64,000 nt of DNA from Oscheius onirici. Its lineage: Eukaryota; Nematoda; Chromadorea; Rhabditida; Rhabditidae. The translations under genes and the position numbers were made by a program. The stretch lies in the NCBI GenBank assembly GCA_932521025.1, contig OW051471.1, positions 992,001 to 1,056,000 of the forward strand, written 5' to 3'. Shown one piece after another: positions 1 through 10,500 of the stretch (positions are counted from its first letter, which is position 1; each line of letters begins with the position of its first letter). The notes beneath the pieces are model-generated. The model was not told the origin of the DNA. It made no database searches and was given only the letters and a program-made list of their open reading frames with translations.

Positions 1-210
1 GTAGACACACAACGAGACTGCTGCTTTTGATAACAGGTAATGAAACTGGTCACCGCTAGCCATTCTGAATGGCGGGTGTTCGGTCCCCCCAAATTTCAAG
101 TTATCCAGTAACTTTTTCAATGTTACACTCGTTCTAGTTATACCCATGCGATTTTTATAGTCACTTCTTTATTGGTACCCTTTTGACGAACAATCGTGTC
201 CCCCTTTTAG

Positions 211-1248
211 GATCCAAAAACCCCACAACAGAAGCCACCGTCCAAGAAGATGGCCCCGAAAGTATCAACGGCAACAAAAAGAAGGTCAATCGGACGCGTC
301 GACGATCCTCCGAAGCTCCAACGGCAGAGGCCACAATGGCTACGGTGGCCGAAGAAAATGAGCCGACTTACAAGCCGGGAGAGGCCTCTCTTCTTCCCCA
401 AGTGGAGGAATTTCTAAAAAGGTGTCTGATGCGTCCGAAGGCCATCCTGAACCTGATCAAAGAGTTCAGAGACGAGAAGCGACCACTGGGAGCCGTGGCT
501 GGAGGAATGAAGGGCTTTGTGGAGAATCCAAAGAGGAATAGATATAAGGTGAGAAAAGCTTGGTAATAGTTCGGTAGGCGCCTCACCTCACATTACGAAG
601 GTACGCATCACCGCCTTTATTTGAACTCGTGAATGTAGCACAGAAAACCGCGCTAGCTTGTTCTTTCAACGAAACAAAAAAACACTATAAACTTATTTCC
701 CTTCGAACTGTCGGCATTGATAGCAAAGCTCTGCGAATAACCCATAGAAGCCTGATCGTACGGGGACCACACGCTGTGGAAATTTACCTTTTTAGATCTC
801 TTTTTTATCGAAAATGATTAAAATACTGTCTTGGTCGTTGTCAATGACCGTCTAGAGGATATTATCCCGATAAATTACGGTGTATCATCAGTTTCATCAG
901 AGAGAAAACATGTTTTAGTCAATACATAAAACATGTACCTATGGTCCTTCGGTACTGAGTAGTTAAAGTATACCTTTTTGTATCACTTCTATGATGAAAT
1001 TTGTTCCAAGATTCGAGTGAATACCAGATTTTCCAACGTGGAAACTGCTCGGTACTTCGTATGGATAGCGCTTTTTGCATGATTTCTTCAAAAAAAACAT
1101 TGTTTCATTTTTTGCATAAATAGCGGGTTTTCTGTTATGAAGTGTATTGCGTTTGCACTAAAAAGAAGAAAAAAAAACATTTTCAGGATGTCGGCTGCTG
1201 GGACAACGACCGAGTAATTCTCACTCTGGGCGATCAGCCCTACATTCA
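211..1248 (+). pseudogene. Protein tyrosine phosphatase, N-terminal part only, cut by a repeat
   Basis: Two exons are readable: 211-548, and 1187 to about 1248, joined by a GT-AG intron (549-1186) in phase 0. The spliced protein runs through a basic, Ser-rich leader into RNRYKDVGCWDNDRVIL and then PYIH. This matches the start of classical PTP domains, where the NRYKD box is followed by a DxxRV strand and a YIHAN motif. A possible earlier exon ends at 36 (donor GTAATG). The reading breaks after YIH: from 1249 the DNA matches the inside of a fold-back repeat. I find no WPD loop or HCSAGxGR catalytic motif between 1.7 and 7.5 kb, so the catalytic half is missing here. It is either a dead fragment, a gene broken by insertion, or a gene whose remainder lies beyond what I could recognise. 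Confidence 0.7.
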
Positions 1249-1726
1249 TGACGCTAAAATTGGTGGAAAATTGACCTTAAAAGGACAATTTAAAAATTTA
1301 AAGAGACAGTCTCATTACGTGCCTCCAACCCTCCAGGGGAAATCGGGCAACTGCTTGGCGGGACCCACGACGAATCTCATTTTTGCGTTTTTCTCGCTCT
1401 ACACTACTTTTTTCGATTTTTACTTGTTTTTAATCGATTTCTCATCAAAAATTACCCCTAAAATGAGTAGTGGGACGCTAAAAATGGTGGAAAGATGGCG
1501 GAAATAGGTATAAATAATGTTTTTTGACCAAAAAGGGCTTTTTGGTCTATTTCGGTCACTCATTTTAGGGGTAATTATCGACGATAAATCGATTAAAAAC
1601 AAGTTGAAAGCGAAAAAATGAGAGTAGAACGAGAAAAACGCAAAAATGAGATTTGCCGTGGGTCTTGCCACGCAGTTGCCTGAAATCCCCTGAAGGCTTG
1701 GAGGCACGTAATGAGACTGTCCCTTT
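1249..1726. mobile_element. Fold-back MITE (family A), ends in AGGGACAGTCTC
   Basis: Long inverted arms run about 1301-1400 and 1630-1726. The left arm opens AAGAGACAGTCTCATTACG and the right arm closes with its complement, GAGACTGTCCCTTT. The stretch 1249-1300 repeats an internal piece of the same element (GACGCTAAAA-TGGTGGAAA, also at 1474), so a second partial copy abuts it. Another copy lies at 33379-33837, and end fragments at about 33989 and 44536. No coding capacity is seen. Confidence 0.85.
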
Positions 1727-2799
1727 AACGCAATAAAAAAATACCAAAAAAGCTGTGCCCAGCTACAATGTATCCGTTATTTTCATAACCATCTTCAGGA
1801 GAAATGCTATACTTTTAGCAAAATTTTCGTCAAAATTGTTGCACAAACTGTAGGTATTGGCGAATTTTAAACATGAGGAACTTATTCTTAGTTCAAGCCT
1901 CCTGTATACAGATTTCAAAGAGACTCATAGACTGTCATCTTCATATCTCTCCCGACCACTGGCAAATCCCCGCTCACTGTTCGTGTATCCTGCGTGCGGG
2001 TGCGGCTCTCCAAGCCAGAGCCCCCTTCTCCTGCTTGTTTGTTCTTTTCTCCCGGCTGCCGAGGTTATCCTCAACATCTCACGGCCAACACAGAGAGAGC
2101 ATCCTCTTCATTAATTTTGTTTTTCTTTAGAAACGTCACATATTCTCACATTTGACTTCATTTCCAGGAATGGACAACTAATTTTTGGATATCAACGAGC
2201 TCGAATTACTTTTTGTAAAATGAAGGACCTATGAAACCCGTGAACTGACCGGATCGCCCGTTCAGGACAGAACCCAATTGTTCCCAAATATTTGTTAAAT
2301 ATCTAGTCATGTTTGTGAAAACCAGCCGAAATTTGAACTTTTGAATGAAAACTTCTGAAAAAATACCTAAATTTCTTCAAAATATTCTTTCTGGCCCACT
2401 CTGGGCTTGACGTTCCAAGCCCAGCCGGGCCTGAAAATTTGGGCCCAAGCCCGGCCCGTTCACAACCCTATAAGCTGGGGAAAAAATTTGACGATTCATT
2501 TATTATGTTGCAGTAAATTTTTGTATATGCTACTAAGAAAACTTGATGTTCTATCCATTGCTCCCGTAACGCCTAATTTTGTTGCATTCCCAAAACTAGA
2601 CTTTTGGCGTTCGAGCGCAAACCGTTTATAAAAAAAACTGTTTATTCGGTATTCAAGGTTCACCTGACCGAGATCACATCCGAAGAGGGGTCTTGGAGTG
2701 ATGACGAGCGCGTTGAATGATCAGGGTTGCAAAGTACGGGATCCGCTGGACAGGCTAGGCTGGCGAGAGATGCCAGGGTAGACTACCTTCGTGTACTAC

Positions 2800-2868
2800 C
2801 AGCCGGGATTGAACTTGCGATCGCTTTCTTCATAGACTGCCATCCTATCCATTTGACTATCCGGACCT
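2800..2868 (-). repeat. tRNA-derived SINE-like segment
   Basis: On the minus strand there is a perfect RNA polymerase III A-box (TAGTCAAATGG) followed about 40 nt later by a near B-box (AGTTCAATCCC). The flanking bases do not pair as a tRNA acceptor stem, so a tRNA-derived SINE or tRNA pseudogene is more likely than a working tRNA. Confidence 0.4.
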
Positions 2869-4367
2869 CGAGCTCAAAAAAAAGGTTCGAATACATAGGG
2901 GAAGGGGTGGAAATTTTATCTGAGAATGAGGGAAAAGGCTATGAATAACGTTATGCAAACCCGGCAAAACTCGAAAAAGTAAAGAAGTATTCGATCCTTA
3001 TTTTTCGTGAATTTTTCATGTTTGATGGCTCACCAACTCCTGCCAGCAGTATCGTGATATAACTGCAAGCTTTGAAGCTGTTCAGATTTCATTTATCAGC
3101 CAGCAAACTTTCAGCTCTGAACAATTCTCAGAGCATTTACAGCACTTTTTCCAAAAATTTCCACCTCCCTCTGAGTCCATCTTCCTCTCTTTCTTATGGC
3201 CAGCTGCCCCCTATTTCCTCGGGCGCCGGAATGGTGTAAAATGTCCGCAAGTGCTGATCTCGAGAGCGAGAAGGGGCATGCTAATTTCTCCCGTCCCTCC
3301 CTCTCTCCTCACTCAAGACAACTGTTCCAAGAGACTAGGCTCCCCCGGAGCTCAGTACTCTCGGCTTTCAGTTATGAGAGTCACACATTTTCTGGAGGAG
3401 GGGATCCTGTTACTCTCCGTCTTATCAGAAGTTTCAGGAAACTGATCCACTTCTTTGAGTCTTTCTTATTTCCCATCGGATCTGTCATGTTGAACAAAAA
3501 AAACTTTGGTTTTAATTTTGGTGTAAGAGAATCCTACGTTCTTTCACACTCCTTGATGGCTGTATTAGATGCACCCCCTTACGTAAGAAATACTCAATTG
3601 CGTATTCGCGTTTTTTTGGTATCAAGACGGCGTTTCCTGACTTTGTCATGTTTTGCAAAGTTGTAGCCCCTGACGTCCTCTACAACTTTGCAGAACCTCA
3701 AAAAGCTGAAAAATGTCGGCTTGACCATGAAAAACATGAGTACTTAATTGCGTATTCTTACGTAAAGGGAACTTCTAATTGAAGTTTTACAGTAGTTCTG
3801 ATTTTCAAGCATAAAACCCCTCCATATTCAGACCTTCGAACAAGCTTCTTTGCTTGATTCTGAATGCTTCAAGTTTTGCACAAAAGTAAAATCTGTTCAA
3901 GTTTGATATTCGATCCACTGTAAGTTGAAAAACACAGTAAATTTAGATTTTTGCCAACAGTTTAGCACGTTTTTTTTCCAATTTAGTCCTATGTGGCTTG
4001 ATTTTAGACATTTTTAGGCCGAGATGCGTAAACGGTCAGACTTTTGGCATTTCTTCAATCAGAAATTACAAACAAAAATGCTTCTCGTTTTGTATAGAAG
4101 AAGCTATTCTTATGGTTTCTACTGACAATGAGTCCTGCTTTTTTCTTGTCTAACAAACTGAAAAATGTGCAGTTTTCTTGACAAACACTAGTGAAAACCA
4201 GTTCATTGGTTATGACAGTTCATTTTTTTTGCTTCACGATTATCTTAGAGGCTCTTATCTTCACTAGTTGTTAATTTGAATGGGCCGCAGTGCAGAATTC
4301 AATAACTATATTTCTTTCTTTAGCGATGGAAAGTTATTCTAGTCCCTGGGTAAAAAAGACTCCTAGG

Positions 4368-4925
4368 GCGACTCATAGAAGAACAACTGCCAAAGAAAAA
4401 AAGAGCTGGAGAGTCTTTGGTGTTCGATGTTTTTTACAGCTTCCCCCCCCCCCCCCCCCAAAAAAAAACTGTTTTATTCCATACCATCTACTTATTCTAG
4501 GTTTTAGCCATCGCTCACTCTTTGTTTTTCCTGTTTTCCTGAAGCCAAATCGCCCAGGAAATCAATGTAATAGCGCAAATTTCTCCCGGCACAATATCTG
4601 TAGCATGAATGTGGTTTTCTATCATCAAGTTCCGACTTTTTTGTCTGTTTTATTGTATCGTAGTAGTCTGACAATGAGTCTTCTGACCATCAATCTGTCT
4701 ATTAGATGCAGCAAAGTAAAAAACCACACTTTTGTTTCTCTCTTTTTGCCTACAGTGCTTTTTCCTCTGGCGGCTTATAGAAGTACAGCTGCTCAAGAAA
4801 AAAGAGCTGGAGAGTCTTGCTGTTTGCTATTTTGACGGTCCCCTCCCCAAAAAAAACTGTTTTGCTCCATACAATTTACTTATTGTAGGTGTTAGACATC
4901 GCTCACTACCCTACATTTTTTGCTG
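4368..4925 (+). repeat. Tandem duplication of a ~160-bp non-coding segment
   Basis: Two direct copies, about 4368-4530 and 4776-4925, share blocks such as AAAGAGCTGGAGAGTCTT and TTAGxCATCGCTCACT in the same order. The first copy carries a 17-C homopolymer followed by nine A (4443-4468); the second has only a short C run there. The open frames across it look accidental. Confidence 0.65.
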
Positions 4926-5111
4926 GAATGAAAAAAAAACAGGTTCTTCCTACTGGAGCTCAGTTTTTCTGGGAAAGACAGAAAGAACAAAAAATTACAG
5001 ATCTAGACCACTTGCCTTCTTCATGAATTGACAACTTCGTGATTTCGATTAGCAGTTTTCCAGACTTTTTCTGGTCCTTTCCAAAAGGTCATTTTGCAAA
5101 AAAAAAAACTT

Positions 5112-5195
5112 GACTGAGTATCCAGTGTTTACACGTTATATCAATTTGGCTACAGCACACAAACATTTGATACTCAGCCAAGATTTTTGCAAATG
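5112..5195. repeat. Hairpin repeat of the ACTCAGCC family
   Basis: Ends are GAGTATCCAGTGTTTACA and its near complement ending TTTGATACTCAGCCAAG. Related copies lie at 42310-42395 and 57160-57295, with partial matches near 19490 and 35990. Confidence 0.6.
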
Positions 5196-5792
5196 ACCGG
5201 ACATTTCTGAAATTTTTACCGCAAGTCAGCCCCTTTTTTGCTTCACATCGATCGTAAAAAGAGACACCTTTTTTGGAAAGCACTGTAAGATGTAACATAC
5301 TGCGCTAAAAAAGATGTTTTTGTTAGCTTTGTTCTCTAAAAAAAGTTTCTGCAAATTCCCTTATTGAAACATATTCCGAGGCGTTCCTTTTTTAATCTTT
5401 CGCATTGTAACATTCCCAGAAATCATGCCTCTTGCTAGATCAAAAATTCAGGAATACCCATCAAAATTCAAGAATTCCTCTCTCATTCCCGGTCTTTTCC
5501 CCACTGCAGTTTCTTCCAGATTCACAACAACTGAACAGGTGGTCAGAAACTTGCCCCGCTGTCTTTTTCCATAGGCAGAGACCTGGATAAGCCTCAAGTG
5601 TCAGAACCAGAGCTATCGATAAGTTTTTTGGTTCATCCTGTCAAAAACTCACTCAATCAATGGAGCTTCCGAGCCTCACTTTTTCGGGCCTTTTTTTCGG
5701 TAAAGTATTAGGGTGTATTTGAAAACCATTCATCACTTTTTCCAAATTCAACGAAATCTAGCAAACTCGGTTCCAAAATTTAAGTCTATCTT

Positions 5793-5960
5793 AGGCCGAA
5801 TTAATAGGCTATATAAGAGACCTGGATATCTCATCTCCTGAGAACAGTGAACGGTTTAAGTTTCGATCAAAACACAATTTCGCCCATAATTCTTCAGGGT
5901 TGCATCCTACAAAAAAGTTGTCAACTACAATAATTACCGCCTCAGAAAGACGAGTATTTT
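5793..5960. repeat. Dispersed repeat starting TAGGCCGAATT
   Basis: Shares TTTCGATCAAAACACA, a CCATAA-TCTTC block and AAAAAGTT-TCAACTA in the same order with 43512-43620. Non-coding. Confidence 0.55.
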
Positions 5961-7514
5961 GCCAAGTGCCGAAAGACGAGTATTTAAAATCGTTTTTCAA
6001 AAAAGCAAAATACTCCCCCTTCCGACCTGGAAATCAGATGTATTTATGCAAAACATTGAAACAAACGATTTCCTAGAAATATGATATGCGCGTATGAGGC
6101 ATCGTTGGAATTTTTAGATTTTACCAATAACCAAAGTAGCTAAAACCTTCGATAGAACTTGACCGAATTTTTCCTATTTTTTGTTTCAGCATTTATAGTA
6201 ATGTCTGGGGCGTTGGAGATCGAAGTTGTCTTGTTGTGGGGGTCGTTTGAAAATAAAACTAGTACTTCCTTCGATGCAACTGCCTACTACAGGTTTCTCC
6301 CATTAGACTGATTCTTTCAGTTTTTGTTCTAATGGAATCTGAAGCGCCAACAGTGTTCGTTGTTCTATTAGTTTTTTGCGAACTTTTTTTTTCATCAAAA
6401 CTTCCGAAAAATAGTTTACTTCAGTTTTTCCATAAATGTTTGGTTATTGGTTATGGGTTGATAACTCCTGGAAAAATTAAATTAAACTCTTCCCTACAGA
6501 ATATGTTTTTCTGAGTTAGGATTTAGATAAAAATAACTCCCCGCCGTAACTGTATAAAAACCCCTGTTTTGGTATCATTCCACTCGTGATCCCCCAAAAT
6601 TATTATCGACTGTTTTGGAACAAAAGATGTGTTAAAAAGTTGCATGGGAATTTCTAAACTCCGAAAAGAAACATGGTAAGTGTTCGGCTGGCCTCTTGGT
6701 TTTGAAAAAAAGTACTAGGAATGTAAAGTTGTGGGAAGTTCCAATTACACTGTTTTTACATAGATCAATCTTTTTAGTCAAACTACATAGTTTGCTTTAG
6801 TCTTGACATAAATACCGCAACTTTCTAGGTCAGGACTTCTTCGGACAATACCGAGTTCTAAAAACAGTCCACTTTTGTTTCCATTTACGGTTAGCCATGT
6901 TTGAAATCGTGGAAGCCGGAAAAGTTTGCCAAACAAAAATGACGCACTGATCGTTCTGTACACTTACTTTTAGCTATACTAAAAATGTGAAACATTCTCA
7001 TCATTGATTTTTTACAATGAAAGTTTGCAAAAATGTTTCTGGTAGCTGCTGAATACCGAAGAAGATTCCGACTCTGTTTTAGTTTCGTTGATTCTTCGAA
7101 AAAAAACGATTTTGAAATTACAATAGGATCTCAAACACACGTTTTTTGTGGTGAAATCTACAAAAAAAATTCCTCGAAAATCTCATGAATATCCATAGTT
7201 TGCTTCAGTTTTACATAAATATCTCACGATGAGAGTGCAGCATTACAAGGCGCTTTCGCTTTCGGTGAAGAGGAAAATAAGCAAGTTTTTGTACGTTTTC
7301 ATCATTGTTTTTTTTCATGTCTTCCTCTCTCAAACCACCATCTGAAAGATTTTCCAGTTCTCTGTATCTATCTCGATCTTTCTTTTGAGTTTTTTTCCAT
7401 ACTGGACCCAATTTGGATAGATCGGACAGTACATTTCCAAATTCAGCCGTCTCAACTTGAGGTCTTCTAGATATCTACCGTAGAAGTTAGACGAAACGAA
7501 CCAGGCGAACTGAA

Positions 7515-10500
7515 ATGGAGACGGTAACTGTTCGTATGGCCAGAGGCGACCGCAATCAACCTTGGGGATTTGGAGTTACGGAAGCTCCGAATAGGGATGT
7601 CGTCATCGTAAACGTTGGTTGTTTTCACTTTTGTGCAATCATCGAGGCAGTAGTATCTCGACTTGCTTACGTTTCATCTTATGGCAGATTTTAAACAATT
7701 TTTTTTAGAAAGAAAGTCTCAATCCAAATTTTGCAAGAATCCGTAAACGGGAACACTTGAAAACGAAAACGGTTACCCATACCAATTAATTAGCGTTTTT
7801 GAACCTCAAAAGAGACGGTTATTTTGCTGTGATTCTCGATCAGACCTGGGAAAAGACAGGAGGCGCCATTTTGACTCTGTCTGCGCACCAACACGTAAAA
7901 CATTCCATTACAGTAGGGGTCGATACGCAGGCATGGTGCACAAGTTGGCACAGTCAAAAGTGGAGCTTCCCCTTTTTCTCCTATAACTCTGAGATTATTT
8001 TCATCATTTTTTTCAAAAGAATTTCCCGGGTCGACTGCACTCGCAGAGCCAATTCATCTTACCTATTTATTGAAGCAAAACACCATAAAAAGCAAATAAT
8101 AATGTTATACGCGAACCTTAGAGGTGTCCTTAGCATGCTAAACACATTCATTAAGACGTTTTTGGTCTAAAATGCTACGTTTTTCATCATGTCCGGGATT
8201 GTTCCTGGGAGTAATCGACCTCGAAAAAAAAATATTGAGAACTTTTGGGACAGTTTGGATTTTGGGATCAAGGGTTACGGTAGCTTTTAAAATCGACCAA
8301 AAAACGTATTTTCGCCATAAATTTTTGGTATTAGGAGATACAAAAAAAATGGTCAACTACAAAAAAACTCAGCTCATTCAGACGCATCTTTCTTTTTTTG
8401 AAAAACTTAGCGACCCGGGTTCGAGTCCGCTGAGAGGAAATCTTTTTGTTTTTTAACTGTAGCATTTTGCTGGGCTAAATATCACCCTTGTAAAATGAGT
8501 AAAATACGTTTCAAAAAAAGAAAGATGCGTCTTGATGAGGTGATTCTTTTTGTAGTTGACCATTTTTTTGTATCTCCTAACCTCAAAAAGTTATCGCGAA
8601 AATACGTTTTTTGGCCTTATTTTAAAGCTACCGTAACCCTTGATCCCAAAATCCAAACTGTCCCAGAAGTTCTCAATATTTTTTTTTCGAGGTCGATTAC
8701 CCCCAGGAACAATCCCGGAACGATCCGATCAATTTGAAGGGTAGCTGTAGAACTAATTACAAAGACTTTTGACGTGCCCTAATAGATTTTTGCACTGAAT
8801 GTGTCGAAAAAAACTGAAGAAAAACTGAAATGTTTCACGAAAACCTTCTATGCGAGCAGATTGAGCAGAGATCAATGGTGCCTTGTCTAACTCTCTTCCC
8901 ACTTCCCAATGATAAATCACTGTTCCTGTCCACTGAGCAGGGGGTCACTGCCCGTGCTGGCCGTCTCAAAATTATCTCTCAAGAGAGAGAGCGTGGTCAG
9001 AACCTCGCCAGAGTGTAAAGAGGCTCGAACACGCACTCGAGAGTTTCGTAATGAGAGGAGAGAGTTTTGGACAGAGAGACAGAGAGACTAAAGTATTCCA
9101 GATTGTCGGAGGTTCTCTAGCCGAAAGAGCTGGTCTTCGAACCGGAGACATTGTCTTTGAACTGGAAGGACTCCGAGATCTGGACATCAACGCCGTGGAC
9201 AGACTTCTGGTTACCAGCAGGGAAAAGATTGAGCTTTCTGTTACTAGGTATGTCTTTTTTTTGCCAATGTTTCGACGATGTAGTGCGCGCTATCTAAAGT
9301 CAGTTATGATATAGACTTGAAGAAGCACAAACGTTTTCCTAGAAATTCTCTTGACAAGACATCTTTTCCTTTTTATATTCGCTTCATAGTTTACTCTTAT
9401 GGAAGTGAGGTCGAGAGGTTTTGTTCTTTCTTGGCTCAGAGAATCCAAAAGTACCCAGTAAGAATTTGGAGAAATCGGGAAGAATTCAGGGATACAACCT
9501 ATTCGACCTTGCTCTCCTCAAAATCGAAATAGGTGTGCTGAGCTCCTCTACTTCCATACAGGGTGGGAGGGACTAGTTGCAACTATATAGCCATGTTTCT
9601 GTAGTATTATTTTTTGTCAAAAAGGAGGCCAGACCAACGACTTCTGTTCAATGTCAGTTACAGTCAACTCTCGCTATAACGTACACCCCTGGTGCAGCTG
9701 CAGGTGTACGTTATAGCGAGGTGTAGGTTATAGCGAGAGTTGACTGTATTATCATTTTCTCTTATAACGATAGATTGACACGTTTTTTTGAGGTTACCAT
9801 GTGACAAACTTTCAAAGCAGATTTTTTGGATAGATCGGACAGTATACAATTCCGGTCAAAATCTCTCTCTTCTCTCCCTTTCCAACCGCCCATCTCTCAC
9901 TTTCACACTACTCTCTCCCGCCAAAACATTTCGATTCTCTCAGCTGATATTATGTAAATTAGGGCACAGAACGTACACAATCCGCGCGCCCGCTTGAATT
10001 GACTGAACCGACACAAGTCTCTCTGTAACAGTCTGCTAGTCTCGACTTTCTCTCTCGCTGTCGCGTCGGGGCAAGAGAGCTATCAGATCTGCTGCGACAG
10101 ATTAGCGAAACTACTACAGCTACTCCCGATTCATTTTCTCTTGCTAATAGAAGAAAATGGCTCTTCACATCACTAACGCTCCAAAACCGTGGTAATTCTT
10201 TGTATCAACGTTCCAGCTTACATCAATACAATTCCTTGGTAATGCGATAAGCTCCATACTTGAAACATTATTTTATCAAAAAATATGGAGTTTTCTAGTA
10301 TCCTGACATCTTCTGAAAGTCCCCTTTACACTATTTTTACTGGAAGTCTTCCTACAGTTAGTTGAGGGATCTCTGCTTTTTTGGCAAAATTTTTTCGTCG
10401 GTAGGATAGAACAGGAGAATGGTTTTGAAAGCACTGTTCAGTTTGTCAACGAAGTGAATATGATTAGGTTTTTATCGAAAAACCTATAACGTTGAAAGAA

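Larger units (their letters stand above)
1727..7514. other. Intergenic, repeat-rich, no gene recognised
   Basis: About 5.8 kb with no reading frame that resembles a known protein and no convincing exon chain. It contains a GC-rich palindromic patch (about 2398-2466), a tRNA-like short repeat (about 2800-2868), a tandem duplication (4368-4925), a hairpin of the ACTCAGCC family (5112-5195) and a dispersed repeat (5793-5960). It probably includes the promoter and 5' UTR of the PDZ-LIM gene that begins at 7515. Confidence 0.5.

Noticed and set aside
3196-3666. 156-aa open frame
   Set aside because: No recognisable domain, AT-rich second half, no flanking exon signals.
4290-5031. 181-aa and 99-aa open frames
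   Set aside because: They cross a non-coding tandem duplication and a C17 homopolymer; no splice or protein family support.
8400-8430. GGTTCGAGTCC resembling a tRNA T-arm
   Set aside because: No A-box or acceptor stem; it lies in the loop of a fold-back element.
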